Source: CAXBBB01 sp963793245
GTDB taxonomy: Bacteria; Bacteroidota; Rhodothermia; Rhodothermales; BA12
DNA: 64,000 nt
Assembly (NCBI GenBank): GCA_963793245.1
Contig: CAWBZG010000005.1
Span: 124,001 to 188,000, forward strand
Direction: 5' to 3'
Each line of letters opens with the position of its first letter. The first letter of the stretch is position 1. Under the pieces are notes generated by a model. The model was not told the DNA's origin, made no database searches, and saw only the letters and a program-made list of their open reading frames with translations. Positions 28,385 to 37,271 of the stretch are shown in pieces. Position numbers and translations under genes: made by a program.

Positions 28385-28397
28385 CACGCTTCGCACT

Positions 28398-28899
28398 ATG
28401 CGCCCTCGCCCCGAGAAACCACTCGCCGGACAGGAATCGGTCTGGGACTACCCACGCCCGCCACGCCTGGAACGCGTCGGGTCGAGAACTGCGCGTCGTC
28501 CACGCGGGACAGGTCGTCGCCCAGACCGTCAGCGGGCTGCGCTACTTGGAAACGAGCCATCCGCCGACGTACTACCTACCGCCGAGCGACGTGCGGATGG
28601 ACTGGCTTGAACCGGCGGGCGCGTCCGGTTCGTTTTGCGAGTGGAAAGGCCGCGCGGTCTACTTTGACCTGGTCGTGCCGGATGCTCCGCGCGTCGAGAA
28701 GGTGTGCTGGGCGTATCCCGACCCGACGCCTGCATTTCGCGACCTACGCGATCACGTCGCCTTCTACGCTGGGCGTGTCGATGCGTGCTGGGTCGGCGAG
28801 GAGCAGGCGACGCCGCAGCCGGGCGAGTTCTATGGCGGTTGGGTGACGTCGGACCTGGCTGGTCCGTTCAAGGGCGTTCCGGGTTCGTGGGGCTGGTAG
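28398..28899 (+). CDS. DUF427 family protein, one frameshift
   Basis: About 166 residues. The DUF427 core is plain: ETSHPPTYYLPPSDVRMDWLE, in part, then SFCEWKGRAVYFDLVV, VCWAYPDPTPAF and PQPGEFYGGWV, GPFKGVPGSWGW. The N-terminal block ESVWDYPRPPRLERV is in a different frame, with the change at about 28485-28492. The fold is a small beta-tent; function unknown. Start ATG at 28398, 13 bases after the previous stop, so likely co-transcribed with the beta-lactamase-fold gene. Confidence 0.82.
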
Positions 28900-28972
28900 C
28901 CACGCGTTTTCATATTTGTGACGGACAGCGAGAGCCGACGCTGCATCTTGCGTTTCCCCTTCCGCCGTCCCG

Positions 28973-29884
28973 ATGCGCCTCTTCCTCGCCGCCTTCCTCT
29001 TGCTCTCCGCTACCGACGCGCTCGCCCAAGCATGGCCGCAGCCCCAGGGCGGCATCTACTTGAAGCTGAGCCACGGACGCAGCGACGCCGACGAACAGTT
29101 CAACTCTGACGGCAACGCGCGCCCGTATGCCGACGGCGTGATGGACGGCGCCTTTGCGGACCGCAGCGGCTACCTCTACGGCGAGTACGGCCTGACGCCG
29201 CGCCTGACGATCGTCGGCTTGCTGCCGTTCAAGACGCTCACCACGCGCGACCTCGACTTCGAGTACGCGGCGCAGTCGGCGGGATCGGCGCAGGTCGGCG
29301 CGCGGTATGGGCTGGCGGATTTACTCAAGCTGTCGGGCACGCGACATACGGCAGCCGTCGCCGGGCTGCTGACGATTCCGCTGGGCTACGAGCGCAACCG
29401 CACGCCCGCCGTCGGCACGGGACAGGTGGACGTGCAAGCGTCGCTGCACTACGGACTGAGCCTGTATCCACTGCCCCTCTACGCTCAGGTCGGCGGCGGC
29501 TATCGGGCGCGGAGCGACGTGTACGTGTTCTCCTCGACCGTCGACTGCTTTGCCAACCGATCCATCGGCTGCACGACCGATACGACGCCCGACTATGGCA
29601 ACGAGTGGTTCTACAACGCCGAAGTCGGCGCGAGTGATGGGCGGTGGGTCTTGCTCCAGGCGCTGGTACAGGGCGTATCGTCGACGCAGACCATCGAGCC
29701 GGAGCGCATCACGGCAGACGGCGGCTTACCGACGCGCCAGCGGTTCTTAAAAGTCGGCGGAGGCGTGACGGTCTACCCAATCCAATCGGTCGGCTTGAGC
29801 ATCCAGGCGTTTCGGACGCCCGGCGGTGCCAACACGATTCGATCGACGGATCTGTTCGTAGGCATCGAATACATCCGCCGGTAA
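28973..29884 (+). CDS. Outer-membrane beta-barrel protein, transporter-like
   Basis: 303 residues. Signal peptide ending ALAQA. The remainder alternates aromatic and polar residues as in barrel strands (YLYGEYGLTPRLTIVGLLPFK; GSAQVGARYGLADLL; YAQVGGGYRARSDVYVF) and ends in an aromatic-basic strand (FVGIEYIRR). Resembles MetA-pathway or phenol-degradation-type transporter barrels, but substrate is unknown. Two cysteines (DCFANRSIGC) may form a loop disulfide. Confidence 0.7.
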   Translation: MRLFLAAFLLLSATDALAQAWPQPQGGIYLKLSHGRSDADEQFNSDGNARPYADGVMDGAFADRSGYLYGEYGLTPRLTIVGLLPFKTLTTRDLDFEYAAQSAGSAQVGARYGLADLLKLSGTRHTAAVAGLLTIPLGYERNRTPAVGTGQVDVQASLHYGLSLYPLPLYAQVGGGYRARSDVYVFSSTVDCFANRSIGCTTDTTPDYGNEWFYNAEVGASDGRWVLLQALVQGVSSTQTIEPERITADGGLPTRQRFLKVGGGVTVYPIQSVGLSIQAFRTPGGANTIRSTDLFVGIEYIRR

Positions 29885-29911
29885 CCAGTGCGGCTTCGTA
29901 ACGTGACGTCC

Positions 29912-31054
29912 ATGCCCGACTCCTCTCCGCCGACCGATCCCACACGCTCACGTCGTCGTTTTCTGTTCGAGTTGGGAGCCGGAGCGGTTGGTATCAGCCT
30001 GTTTCCGCTTGCTGCGTGCGACAGTGCGAGCGTGACGCCGCTGCGGACCGAGCGTCCCATCGACTTTCTAACACCCGTCAGCGCGGACGACCCAGCGCGG
30101 AGTTTCTTTGTCAAAAACGGAGCCGACGGAGCACTGAACAACTGGAGACGCCCTTCAGCCATCGCGCCGGATTCCTGGCGCCTCTCGCTGACCGGCCTGT
30201 TCGCCTCGCCTACAACGGTGACTTTTGCCGACGTCCAAGCAGCGCCCTCGCAAACCGTCGTCAAGACCGTACGCTGCATCGTCGACGGTAACGACTTCCC
30301 CGGCTTGCAGGGAACGGCGGTCTGGGTCGGCACGCCACTGCGTCCGTTTCTCCAATCAGCGGGACTCGACCTGTCGCAGACCAAGCGTCTGATTTTCAAA
30401 GGCCGCGACGGATTCGAGGGCAACCTGACACTCGACCGGCTGACCGCGCCGCCCGGCGGATTCGAGCCGCTGCTCGCGTATCAGATGGAGGGTGCTCCGC
30501 TGACAATCGACCACGGCCAGCCCGTCCGCCTGCTCGTGTCGGACGGCTACGGCTACGTCAACGTCAAGTGGCTCGCAGAGATCGAAGCGACTGCCCGCGA
30601 CGAAGCCATCGGCACGTACCAAGAAGTGTTCGGCTACGTCGACGACGGCGTCGTGCGAGTGTCGAGTAAGATCGCCGAGCCGGTCTTTGCTGAACGGATT
30701 CCGGCGGGTGATGTCCGCATTGAAGGCATCGCGCTGTCGGGGAGTGCCGCCGTCGCAACGGTCGAAGTGTCTATAGACAACAGACCGTTCGAGCCTGCCG
30801 ACCTCGTTCCGCTCGAAGCGCACATCGCCGAGCATCCAGCGTTGGCCGACGCCGCGCGCGTCCAATCCGGCCAGCCCTACCCGTTTCCCGGCGTCTGGGC
30901 CGTCTGGCGCTACACGTGGTTCGATGCGCCGGTCGGCGCGCACACCATCCGCGTACGGGCGACGGATACCGAAGGCAACACGCAGCCCGACCGCGACCTG
31001 TCCGGCGACGACGGCTTCACGGCCACACCTGAGATCCAAGTCGAAGTCGTGTAG
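29912..31054 (+). CDS. Tat-exported sulfite-oxidase-fold molybdopterin oxidoreductase
   Basis: 380 residues. Twin-arginine signal RSRRRFLFELGAG (about residues 12-24), also with an LAAC that could make it a lipoprotein. The oxidoreductase domain (about 60-230) has VRCIVDGN, whose Cys is the expected molybdenum ligand, and GYGYVNVKWLAEIE; the C-terminal ~110 residues form the Mo-co dimerisation beta-sandwich (RIEGIALSGSAAVATVEVSID, in part; WAVWRYTW). Family reactions include sulfite oxidation and methionine-sulfoxide reduction; which applies cannot be decided. A strong terminator follows. Confidence 0.88.
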   Translation: MPDSSPPTDPTRSRRRFLFELGAGAVGISLFPLAACDSASVTPLRTERPIDFLTPVSADDPARSFFVKNGADGALNNWRRPSAIAPDSWRLSLTGLFASPTTVTFADVQAAPSQTVVKTVRCIVDGNDFPGLQGTAVWVGTPLRPFLQSAGLDLSQTKRLIFKGRDGFEGNLTLDRLTAPPGGFEPLLAYQMEGAPLTIDHGQPVRLLVSDGYGYVNVKWLAEIEATARDEAIGTYQEVFGYVDDGVVRVSSKIAEPVFAERIPAGDVRIEGIALSGSAAVATVEVSIDNRPFEPADLVPLEAHIAEHPALADAARVQSGQPYPFPGVWAVWRYTWFDAPVGAHTIRVRATDTEGNTQPDRDLSGDDGFTATPEIQVEVV

Positions 31055-31070
31055 TCGCAAAAATGCTGCG

Positions 31071-31120
31071 CACACACAAAAGCCGACGCCCTCGTGAGAA
31101 GACGTCGGCTTTTGTGTGTG
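31071..31120. terminator. Long bidirectional terminator
   Basis: An 18-bp perfect stem CACACACAAAAGCCGACG with its complement and a 14-base loop, between the convergent molybdoenzyme and flgM genes. Confidence 0.9.
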
Positions 31121-31130
31121 CGGTAGTAGT

Positions 31131-31469
31131 CTACTGCTGGTCGGCGGGCAGGATGGCACCCGCGACTTTCTGCGCGATGTCTTTCATGACTTCGGGACTG
31201 GAGTAGTAGTCGCTCTGGATGCGCTGCATGATCTGACCGACGCGCTCTTCGCTCAGTTCGGGTGTCGATGCGAGGGCTTTGCGGGCGAAGCTGAGGCCGG
31301 GCGTCTGCTCCGACTGTGCAGCTTTGCCTGCCGACGAGAGCGAGACGCTGTCGCCCGCGGCCTGATTCGGGACCGTCGGCGAGGTTGGCGAGGCTTCGGC
31401 GCGCTCGGTTCGTTCGTTGCGGAGGGTGGCGGCTTGGGCCGCCTGTGTCGAGAGATTGGAGACTTTCAT
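31131..31469 (-). CDS. flgM: Anti-sigma-28 factor FlgM
   Basis: 112 residues, low complexity and disordered N-terminus (Ala/Thr/Glu-rich, then DSVSLSSAGKAAQ, a pattern common in FlgM). The C-terminal helices ERVGQIMQRIQSDYYSSPE and VMKDIAQKVAGAIL match the sigma-binding part of FlgM. FlgM holds FliA inactive until the hook is finished and FlgM is exported. It sits last in the fliS-fliD-fliT-like cluster and has its own sigma-28-like element upstream, forming the expected autoregulatory loop. FliA itself is not in the window. Confidence 0.8.
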   Translation of the reverse strand: MKVSNLSTQAAQAATLRNERTERAEASPTSPTVPNQAAGDSVSLSSAGKAAQSEQTPGLSFARKALASTPELSEERVGQIMQRIQSDYYSSPEVMKDIAQKVAGAILPADQQ

Positions 31470-31521
31470 ATCGGAAGCCCTCAGATGAGGACGGTTTATA
31501 AGCAGTGGGGTAACATCGAGG

Positions 31522-31549
31522 GTATCGGCGGGTTTTCGAGCGACTTAAG
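31522..31549 (-). promoter_or_regulatory. Sigma-28-like promoter of flgM
   Basis: Reading on the minus strand: CTTAAG, 16 bases, CGATAC. Same spacing as the flagellin elements; about 55 bases before the flgM start. Confidence 0.75.
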
Positions 31550-31578
31550 CGCTTCACGCCAACTTCTCTAAAAAGATT

Positions 31579-31905
31579 TTAGGCGGTCAATCCGTCCCTC
31601 AACACGCTGCGCCCGGCGTGCGGGGAATACCGTCGCTGAGCGGACTCGGCACGGTCGAGATCGGCCATGCGACGCTCGACGTGGAGCAGGCTGCTCGTGA
31701 GTGCGCGGTCGATGGCGCGGTGCTGGGCGACGATCCGCTCGCCCCACTCGGCGAAGCCCGGCTGTTGCTCGAACGCGCCCGACTGCTCTACTCGCTCGCT
31801 CAAGTTGGAGCGCTCGATGAGCAACTCTCCCAGACCTTCGGGGTCGGGTTTGGATAGCGCGGCAAGTAGGCGCGTTCCGCAGGCGTAGAGATCGCGAAGG
31901 AGCAT
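31579..31905 (-). CDS. FliT-like flagellar chaperone
   Basis: 108 residues, all helical and highly charged (LLIERSNLSERVEQSG; IDRALTSSLLHVERRMADLDRA, in part). No domain is certain from sequence, but size, helical content and place directly after fliS-fliD fit FliT, the FliD export chaperone. The start is 40 bases after the fliD stop. It could instead be a general small flagellar chaperone. Confidence 0.55.
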   Translation of the reverse strand: MLLRDLYACGTRLLAALSKPDPEGLGELLIERSNLSERVEQSGAFEQQPGFAEWGERIVAQHRAIDRALTSSLLHVERRMADLDRAESAQRRYSPHAGRSVLRDGLTA

Positions 31906-31945
31906 GGTAAATAGGGTTCAGAAGTAGGAAGCGGCGCGTATCGGA

Positions 31946-33439
31946 TCAGAACTGCGATCCAGTGTTGAAGCCGCTGGAGTAGAACGAGAGGAACGATGCC
32001 TGCTGACTCTGGAGTTGCCGGATGGTCTCTTCGAGCCGGGCGTATTCGTCGCGCAAGCTGTTCTCGCGGCGCTCCATACGCACGTCGAAATCTTTGATCT
32101 GGTCGTCCAGGCGCTTGATGCGTCCGTCGTTGACTTCCTTGCGCTGGGAAAAGACGCCGTCCGTGCCGACGTACCCGTCGATCTCGGCTTGCATCCGGCT
32201 CCCCAAGCTATTCTCGTTTTCACCGAAGAGCGTAGATAGAGCTTCGGGGTTGGACGAGACGATGTCCTTGAGCTTGCCAGAATCGGCGAGCTTCAGCGTT
32301 CCGTCCCGGTCGATTTCGATCCCCAGGTCGGACAGTCGCGAGAGTTCGCCGCCCGCGCCCGAAGTGCCGATGGCGACGGTTCGCAGTCGGCTTCTCAGGC
32401 CGCGCGCCAGATCGTCTCCTGCCAGGATGCCGCGCGAGCCGGTGTCGATGTTAATCTCGGCCTGCTGATTGATGTAGCCGATGACGCTGTTGTAGGTCTC
32501 GATAAACTTCTTGACCTGCTCTTCGGTGCCCTCGGTATCTGCGTCGACCGAGAAGTTGGAGGCGCCCGTTCCAGCTTTGCTGAGATTGAGCGTCAGCCCT
32601 TGGAGTGCGTCGTCGACCGTGTTGGTGTCGCGGTACATCGTGAGGCCGTTGAGCGTGAAGCTGCTCGACAGGTCGCTCGTCTGCTCGCTCGTTCCGACGT
32701 TCGTCACCTGTCCGCCGCCCGTTCCGCTGGCCGTTGCTGGGGAGTCGAGTTCGAGAAGTGCGAGCAGTCCGTTGTCGCTGTCCGAGAACGAAAACCGTCC
32801 GCCAAAGCCCGTCGACGCGCTGCGGAGCGACAGTCGCGCCACGTCGCTCGTCTCGTTGACCGACGATAGACTGGGCCGCTGCTTGCTGGTGATCGTCTCA
32901 TCGGTAACCGCCTGACCGATGGCATCCGAGACAGCGGTTCGGATCTGAGCGAGGATCTCGCTATCGGTAGCACCGTCGGGGTCGACCGTCACGTTGATGG
33001 TCTGCCGCGCGTCGGGATCGTCACTCGTCGGCGCGGCGACTTCGATACCGAAGGTTTGCTCGCCGTTCGTGTCGAAGAACGACCGGAGTTCGGTGCCCGC
33101 CTTGCTGAACTGCTTGCTCAACCGCGTATCGGCTTGGGCGAGGCGGTGCACGTTGAGGCTGTGCGATCCCGGAGGCGCGTCGTCGGTGGCAGTGACCGAG
33201 TAGGCGTCCTTGTCGCCGCCCGTTACGATGCGTCCGCGCAGGGCGTCGCTGAACGGATCGGCGAAATCCTTGAGCATCGTGTTGAGCGACGACACTCTAC
33301 TATCGAGCGTACTCAATACGCTCTTCTGACGATCTACGTCGCGACGCTGGCTCTGGAGCACGCGCTGCGGTTGGCGTTCAAAGTTGACGATCGCTTGGAT
33401 AAGCGGTTCGTACTGAGTTTCGAGGCGAAGGCCGGACAC
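31946..33439 (-). CDS. fliD: Flagellar filament cap protein FliD
   Basis: 497 residues, GTG start. The N-terminal D0 coiled segment (ETQYEPLIQAIVNFERQP) with QKSVLSTLDSRVSSLNTML, the FliD-N domain to about residue 110, middle domains, then the C-terminal FliD-C (VKKFIETYNSVIGYINQQAEI; LSDLGIEIDRDGTLKLADSGKL, in part; IKRLDDQIKDFDVRMERREN, in part) are recognisable. It caps the growing filament and folds flagellin there. Directly upstream of the FliT-like gene. Confidence 0.95.
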   Translation of the reverse strand: MSGLRLETQYEPLIQAIVNFERQPQRVLQSQRRDVDRQKSVLSTLDSRVSSLNTMLKDFADPFSDALRGRIVTGGDKDAYSVTATDDAPPGSHSLNVHRLAQADTRLSKQFSKAGTELRSFFDTNGEQTFGIEVAAPTSDDPDARQTINVTVDPDGATDSEILAQIRTAVSDAIGQAVTDETITSKQRPSLSSVNETSDVARLSLRSASTGFGGRFSFSDSDNGLLALLELDSPATASGTGGGQVTNVGTSEQTSDLSSSFTLNGLTMYRDTNTVDDALQGLTLNLSKAGTGASNFSVDADTEGTEEQVKKFIETYNSVIGYINQQAEINIDTGSRGILAGDDLARGLRSRLRTVAIGTSGAGGELSRLSDLGIEIDRDGTLKLADSGKLKDIVSSNPEALSTLFGENENSLGSRMQAEIDGYVGTDGVFSQRKEVNDGRIKRLDDQIKDFDVRMERRENSLRDEYARLEETIRQLQSQQASFLSFYSSGFNTGSQF

Positions 33440-33658
33440 GGCAGGGCGGGATTATCGGATCAGAGGCAGTCGGCGCTGGGGGGAGATGCGCGGAAAGACC
33501 CGTGACGGGTCGATGAGAAAGAGGACCCGGAAGGGTCGGAGGCGGAAATCGTGCCGAAGCACTTGATTTGTGACGCTGAGGCGTGGGAGCTAGTGCGCGG
33601 CCTACCTAATGTGAGGCAATCGGCATTGCCCTTCCGCGAAAGGACGGGACGAATGTCT

Positions 33659-33985
33659 CTAGGCGGCCATGCGGCGGGCGGTGAAGGCTTCGCGCCAGGA
33701 CTCGCGCAGGCCGTCGAGGATGTCGGCGATGTCGGTGAGGTCGCCGTGTCCCATCGTCGTCAGGCAGAAGCTGTACAGGGCGTAGAGGCGCCCGGCGAGT
33801 TCGCCGCCTTTTTCGTGGTTGAGGCTGCCGATGAGTTCGACGAGCACGTTGCGGAGCGTTTCGCGGTCGCCCGAGCGAGCGGCGGTGACGCCTGCGCTGT
33901 AGAGCTTGAGCGTGAGCGTGGTCGGCGAGGCGTTGACGACGGCTTGGCGACGGTACTGCTGAGCGTGATACGAAGTGGCAGGCAT
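33659..33985 (-). CDS. fliS: Flagellin export chaperone FliS
   Basis: 108 residues. Begins with SYHAQQYRRQAVVNASPTTLTLKLY, in part, the FliS hallmark N-terminus, followed by helices ending LDGLRESWREAF. FliS holds flagellin unpolymerised in the cytosol. The start at 33985 gives the family's usual length. First gene of a minus-strand cluster whose promoter is the sigma-28-like element about 150 bases upstream. Confidence 0.92.
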   Translation of the reverse strand: MPATSYHAQQYRRQAVVNASPTTLTLKLYSAGVTAARSGDRETLRNVLVELIGSLNHEKGGELAGRLYALYSFCLTTMGHGDLTDIADILDGLRESWREAFTARRMAA

Positions 33986-34132
33986 GGCGGCGAGAGTACG
34001 GAGGCGGCGCGAGGCCGAAAGTGGTAGAGCGAGGAGGAGGCGGAAGCGGCTGCCCTGGCGACTCAGGCGAGGTCGGAAAGGTTTTCCGACAGATGAGGAG
34101 GCGAGAGGGAGACAACGTTGCGTCTGGTGTAG

Positions 34133-34160
34133 GTATCGGGCGCCCGCATCCGCTCTTAAA
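34133..34160 (-). promoter_or_regulatory. Sigma-28-like promoter of fliS-fliD cluster
   Basis: Minus strand: TTTAAG, 16 bases, CGATAC. It implies a 5' leader of roughly 140 bases before fliS, long enough to hold further control. Confidence 0.75.
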
Positions 34161-34265
34161 TCCGCGTCACAGGTTTTTCCGACTGTTCGGCTCAACGAGC
34201 GAATCCGATCGCGAGCGGCGTGGCACAAAACCGGCTCTACATCGGGCAGCCAGAACCCCTCTTCT

Positions 34266-35702
34266 ATGTCGACGACCGACACCGCCGCCGCCCGCCCGAT
34301 TCGCCTGGGCATCTGGCCTGCCTCCGCGCAGGCTTCCCACGCGATCCTGTCCGACCTTCCCGCGCACTACCACACCGTCCACCTGTCGGCGGCGAGCGAT
34401 GCGCGCGAACTGGACCTGCTCTGGATCGACGGCGTAGCGGATTGCCCGCGCGAAATATCAGCGCTGGCTCGTGATCTGCCCACCGTCGTGCGCGTGCTGC
34501 CGAGCGACGTATGGGGCGACCGTACGCTGACCAACTTCGCCTGGAAAGGCGCCGACCGCGTCCTATTCGACTCGGATGCGCACGAAGATGTCGTCCGCGA
34601 AACGCATGCGGGCTTGCTGCCCGGATCGGCACGAACCGCTACACTTCGCCCCGCTGTCGACGTAGAAGGGATGTCGTGGGATGCCGAGCGCACGGCCTCG
34701 TTCAACGTCGGCTGGCGCGGGACGATCGATGCAGGAGCCGCCACGTTGATTTACGAACTGCTCGCCGGACTCACCGCCCACGACGAGCGGTACCAACTCC
34801 ACGTCGCCGGGCCGATCAGCGACGCGGCGCAGGTACGCGCCCTCGCCTACCGCGCAGAACAGACGGGACTGGCCCGACACCTTCACTTGTACGGCGCGCT
34901 CGCGCAGGGAGAAGACGCCGGTTTCTACGCGCAGTGCAGCCACGTCGTCACGACTGACGTGCTCGGCGGACATCCGCTCCACGCGCTCCAAACGCTCGCG
35001 TCAGGCGCACGCGCCGTCGTTCGCGATTACGACGGAAGCCGCGCCATCTTCCCCGCCGAGTTACTCTGGAACACCGTAGGACAAGCAGTCGCCCAGATCA
35101 CCGACACGAACTACGCGCCCGCTGCCTACCGCGCGTTTGCGTCCGACCACTACGACCGTGCTGCCCAGGTCGCTCAGGTGACGGATCTACTCGACCGCCT
35201 GTTCGCCGACGCTGACTCGGACCGCGCCTCCGCCTTGTTCGCGGACGCCCCGACGCACGTGGGCGCCGACGCCCGCGCACGCTACGCCCAGGCCGTCGCT
35301 CATGCCGAAGCCGGGCGCACAAACGAAGCCTCCGACCTGATGGACGGCCTCGACGTGGAATCCCTCGCAGACGACGAACGACTCGCCGCACACCTCATGG
35401 CGCTGCAACTCGCCCTCGCCACCGACGCAACCGATCGCGCTCTGGTCCACGCCGACGCTGCCACAGACCTCGCCCCCGACGAACCGCTCGTGCTCAACCT
35501 CGCCGGACGCGCGCTGTGGTCCGCCGGACACGACCGCGCCGGGCTGGAGCTACTGATCTCCGCTGCCGAGCGCATGACTCGCCCCTCAGCCCTACCGTTC
35601 GACGCGGAGCAACTCCGCCGTGATGCGCACGATGCCTCAGACGCGATGGACCTGCCGGACGTAGCCGCGCTGTTCGCCGACGTGGATGCTGTGCTAGCAT
35701 GA
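34266..35702 (+). CDS. GT-B-like glycosyltransferase with helical C-terminal repeats
   Basis: 478 residues. The N-terminal half looks like a GT4-type protein (LGIWPASAQASHAILSDLP, in part; DLLWIDGV; GWRGTIDAGAATLIYELLAGL, in part; RYQLHVAGPISDAAQVRALAYR, in part; LGGHPLHALQTLASGARAVV, in part), and about residues 315-478 are TPR-like helices. Assignment is by pattern only and weaker than for the next gene. Its place between fliS and the flagellins makes flagellin O-glycosylation a reasonable guess, as seen in other glycosylation islands. Confidence 0.6.
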   Translation: MSTTDTAAARPIRLGIWPASAQASHAILSDLPAHYHTVHLSAASDARELDLLWIDGVADCPREISALARDLPTVVRVLPSDVWGDRTLTNFAWKGADRVLFDSDAHEDVVRETHAGLLPGSARTATLRPAVDVEGMSWDAERTASFNVGWRGTIDAGAATLIYELLAGLTAHDERYQLHVAGPISDAAQVRALAYRAEQTGLARHLHLYGALAQGEDAGFYAQCSHVVTTDVLGGHPLHALQTLASGARAVVRDYDGSRAIFPAELLWNTVGQAVAQITDTNYAPAAYRAFASDHYDRAAQVAQVTDLLDRLFADADSDRASALFADAPTHVGADARARYAQAVAHAEAGRTNEASDLMDGLDVESLADDERLAAHLMALQLALATDATDRALVHADAATDLAPDEPLVLNLAGRALWSAGHDRAGLELLISAAERMTRPSALPFDAEQLRRDAHDASDAMDLPDVAALFADVDAVLA

Positions 35703-35724
35703 GGGATGCCTCACTGCATACCCC

Positions 35725-35752
35725 GTGAGAGCGATTCATGAATCGCCCTTAC
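35725..35752. repeat. Dispersed palindrome, GGGCGATTCATGAATCGCCC family
   Basis: Slightly degenerate left arm (GTGAGAGCGATTCATG) between the two glycosyltransferase genes. Confidence 0.7.
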
Positions 35753-35834
35753 TCAGACGCCCGGCCACTACGCCACCTCTGACACCCAGGCCCACGCTCT
35801 CCACTAGCTGATCGCCCCCTTACCTCCCCACCCC

Positions 35835-37022
35835 ATGCCCGCCTCCACCCTATCGCTCTGCATGATCGTCAAGAACGAGTCGGCGTTGTTGGAGCGCTGC
35901 CTCACGTCGGCCAAGCCGTTCGTGGACGAGATCGTCGTCGTCGACACCGGATCGGACGATGGGACGCAGGCCATCGCCCGGCGACACGCCGACGTGTACC
36001 GAGAGATCGAGTGGCCCGGCTCGTTTTCGGACGCGCGCAACTACAGCCTCGACCAGGCCAGCGGATCGCACATCCTGATCCTCGACGGCGACGAATACAT
36101 CGACGACGCGGACGTAGCCACGTGGCAGCGGCTCCGCAGTCAGGCGATGGCCGACGGTGTCGCATCGGCGCTGTTGCCGGTTCACAACCTGTTCGGCGAG
36201 GGCAGCCTGATCCGGAGCGAGCGAATGTGGCAGGAGCGCGTCTACCTGAACGTGCCCGAAATCCGCTACATGGGCAAGGTTCACAACCAGATCGGGCAGG
36301 CGATTCAGGAGTACGCGCACTACAACGGCGGTCAGATCCTCAAGGTCGAAGCACCCGTCACGCACCTGGGCTACGCGCACGGCGTCGACAAAATGCGCGA
36401 CAAGTACACGCCGCGCCTGGTGCTGCTGCAAGACGAAATCGACCACGCGCCGAACGAGATTCACCGCGCGTACTACATCTACCAACTCGCCACCGTCCAC
36501 GTCGTCCTGCGCGATTGGGAGCGCGTGCTCGAGGTGTTCGCAGACCTCGACTACGACGCGCTGACGCCGCACAACCGCTTCTACTCGCACATGCTGACGG
36601 CGCAAACGGCGACCCAACTCGGCAAACCGGCACTCGCGCTCGAACACGCCAACGCCATGCTCGGCATCGAACGCGGAGAGCCGATGGCCTACTTCTACGC
36701 TGCCATCTCGATGCTGGGCCTGGGCCAGGTCGCCGACGGATTTCTGCTCTACACCGAAGCCGTCCGCATCAACCAGAAGCGACGCGGCATGGCACGCTTC
36801 AACCTCAACTCGCAGGCGATGCTCTCACGCACCGCTCTGCTCTGCCGACGTGCCGGACTAGGCGTACCCGCGCGCCTGTTCGAACGCTTCGCCGCCGACG
36901 ACACGCTCGATGGCTCGCTCCTGATAGCCGCGCTGGAAGAGCTGCAAACCCTAGTCGTCCGCAGTGACCCGAACGCGGCTCAGCACGTCCGCCAGGCCCC
37001 GCAACTGCGGATGTCCGCCTGA
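35835..37022 (+). CDS. Family 2 glycosyltransferase with TPR-like tail
   Basis: 395 residues. GT2 signatures: SLCMIVKNESALLERCL, VDEIVVVDTGSDDGTQAIA (nucleotide-sugar site), FSDARNYSLDQA, and ILDGDEYID (metal DxD-like) within the first ~95 residues; RYMGKVHNQIG and HLGYAHG follow. From about residue 210 the protein is helical with TPR-like repeats. This domain set (GT2 plus TPR) is known in SunS- and flagellin-related transferases. With the previous gene it is a candidate flagellin glycosylation pair. Confidence 0.85.
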   Translation: MPASTLSLCMIVKNESALLERCLTSAKPFVDEIVVVDTGSDDGTQAIARRHADVYREIEWPGSFSDARNYSLDQASGSHILILDGDEYIDDADVATWQRLRSQAMADGVASALLPVHNLFGEGSLIRSERMWQERVYLNVPEIRYMGKVHNQIGQAIQEYAHYNGGQILKVEAPVTHLGYAHGVDKMRDKYTPRLVLLQDEIDHAPNEIHRAYYIYQLATVHVVLRDWERVLEVFADLDYDALTPHNRFYSHMLTAQTATQLGKPALALEHANAMLGIERGEPMAYFYAAISMLGLGQVADGFLLYTEAVRINQKRRGMARFNLNSQAMLSRTALLCRRAGLGVPARLFERFAADDTLDGSLLIAALEELQTLVVRSDPNAAQHVRQAPQLRMSA

Positions 37023-37060
37023 CTGCTAGAAGTTGGAGTGACGCTGCCGCTTCTCTTTCT

Positions 37061-37094
37061 CGTCGTCCCGGACTTGATCCGGGATCCAGCACGC
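37061..37094. repeat. Dispersed repeat, GTCCCGGACTTGATCCGGGATCCAGC type
   Basis: Contains the palindromic core CCCGGACTTGATCCGGG. A partial cousin (CCCCGGACTCGATCCGGGG) is inside the repeat at 6163-6267. Confidence 0.6.
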
Positions 37095-37215
37095 AGAACG
37101 GGTTTCCCTTCTTGACGCAAATCAGCGTTGGTGAGAGACTCCTGGGTTCGCTACGCGGTCACTACGTGTTCCGTCTCGACAACGATTGGAGGTTGGGTGG
37201 CATCCAATGCGAAAC

Positions 37216-37244
37216 GGCCTCCCCCGCATGGTGCGAGGGAGGCC
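37216..37244 (-). terminator. Probable terminator of flagellin 1
   Basis: Stem GGCCTCCCxCGCA with its complement just after the flagellin 1 stop; on the minus strand it is followed by GTTTCGC, a short T-run. Confidence 0.55.
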
Positions 37245-37271
37245 GACTCAGTTTTGTCAGCGACGGATGGC

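Noticed and set aside
33440..33658. A small gene or a promoter for fliD in the fliS-fliD gap
   Set aside because: CCGATAAT occurs near 33453 on the minus strand, but it is only about 14 bases from the GTG and there is no TTTAAG 16 bases upstream; no convincing frame is present.
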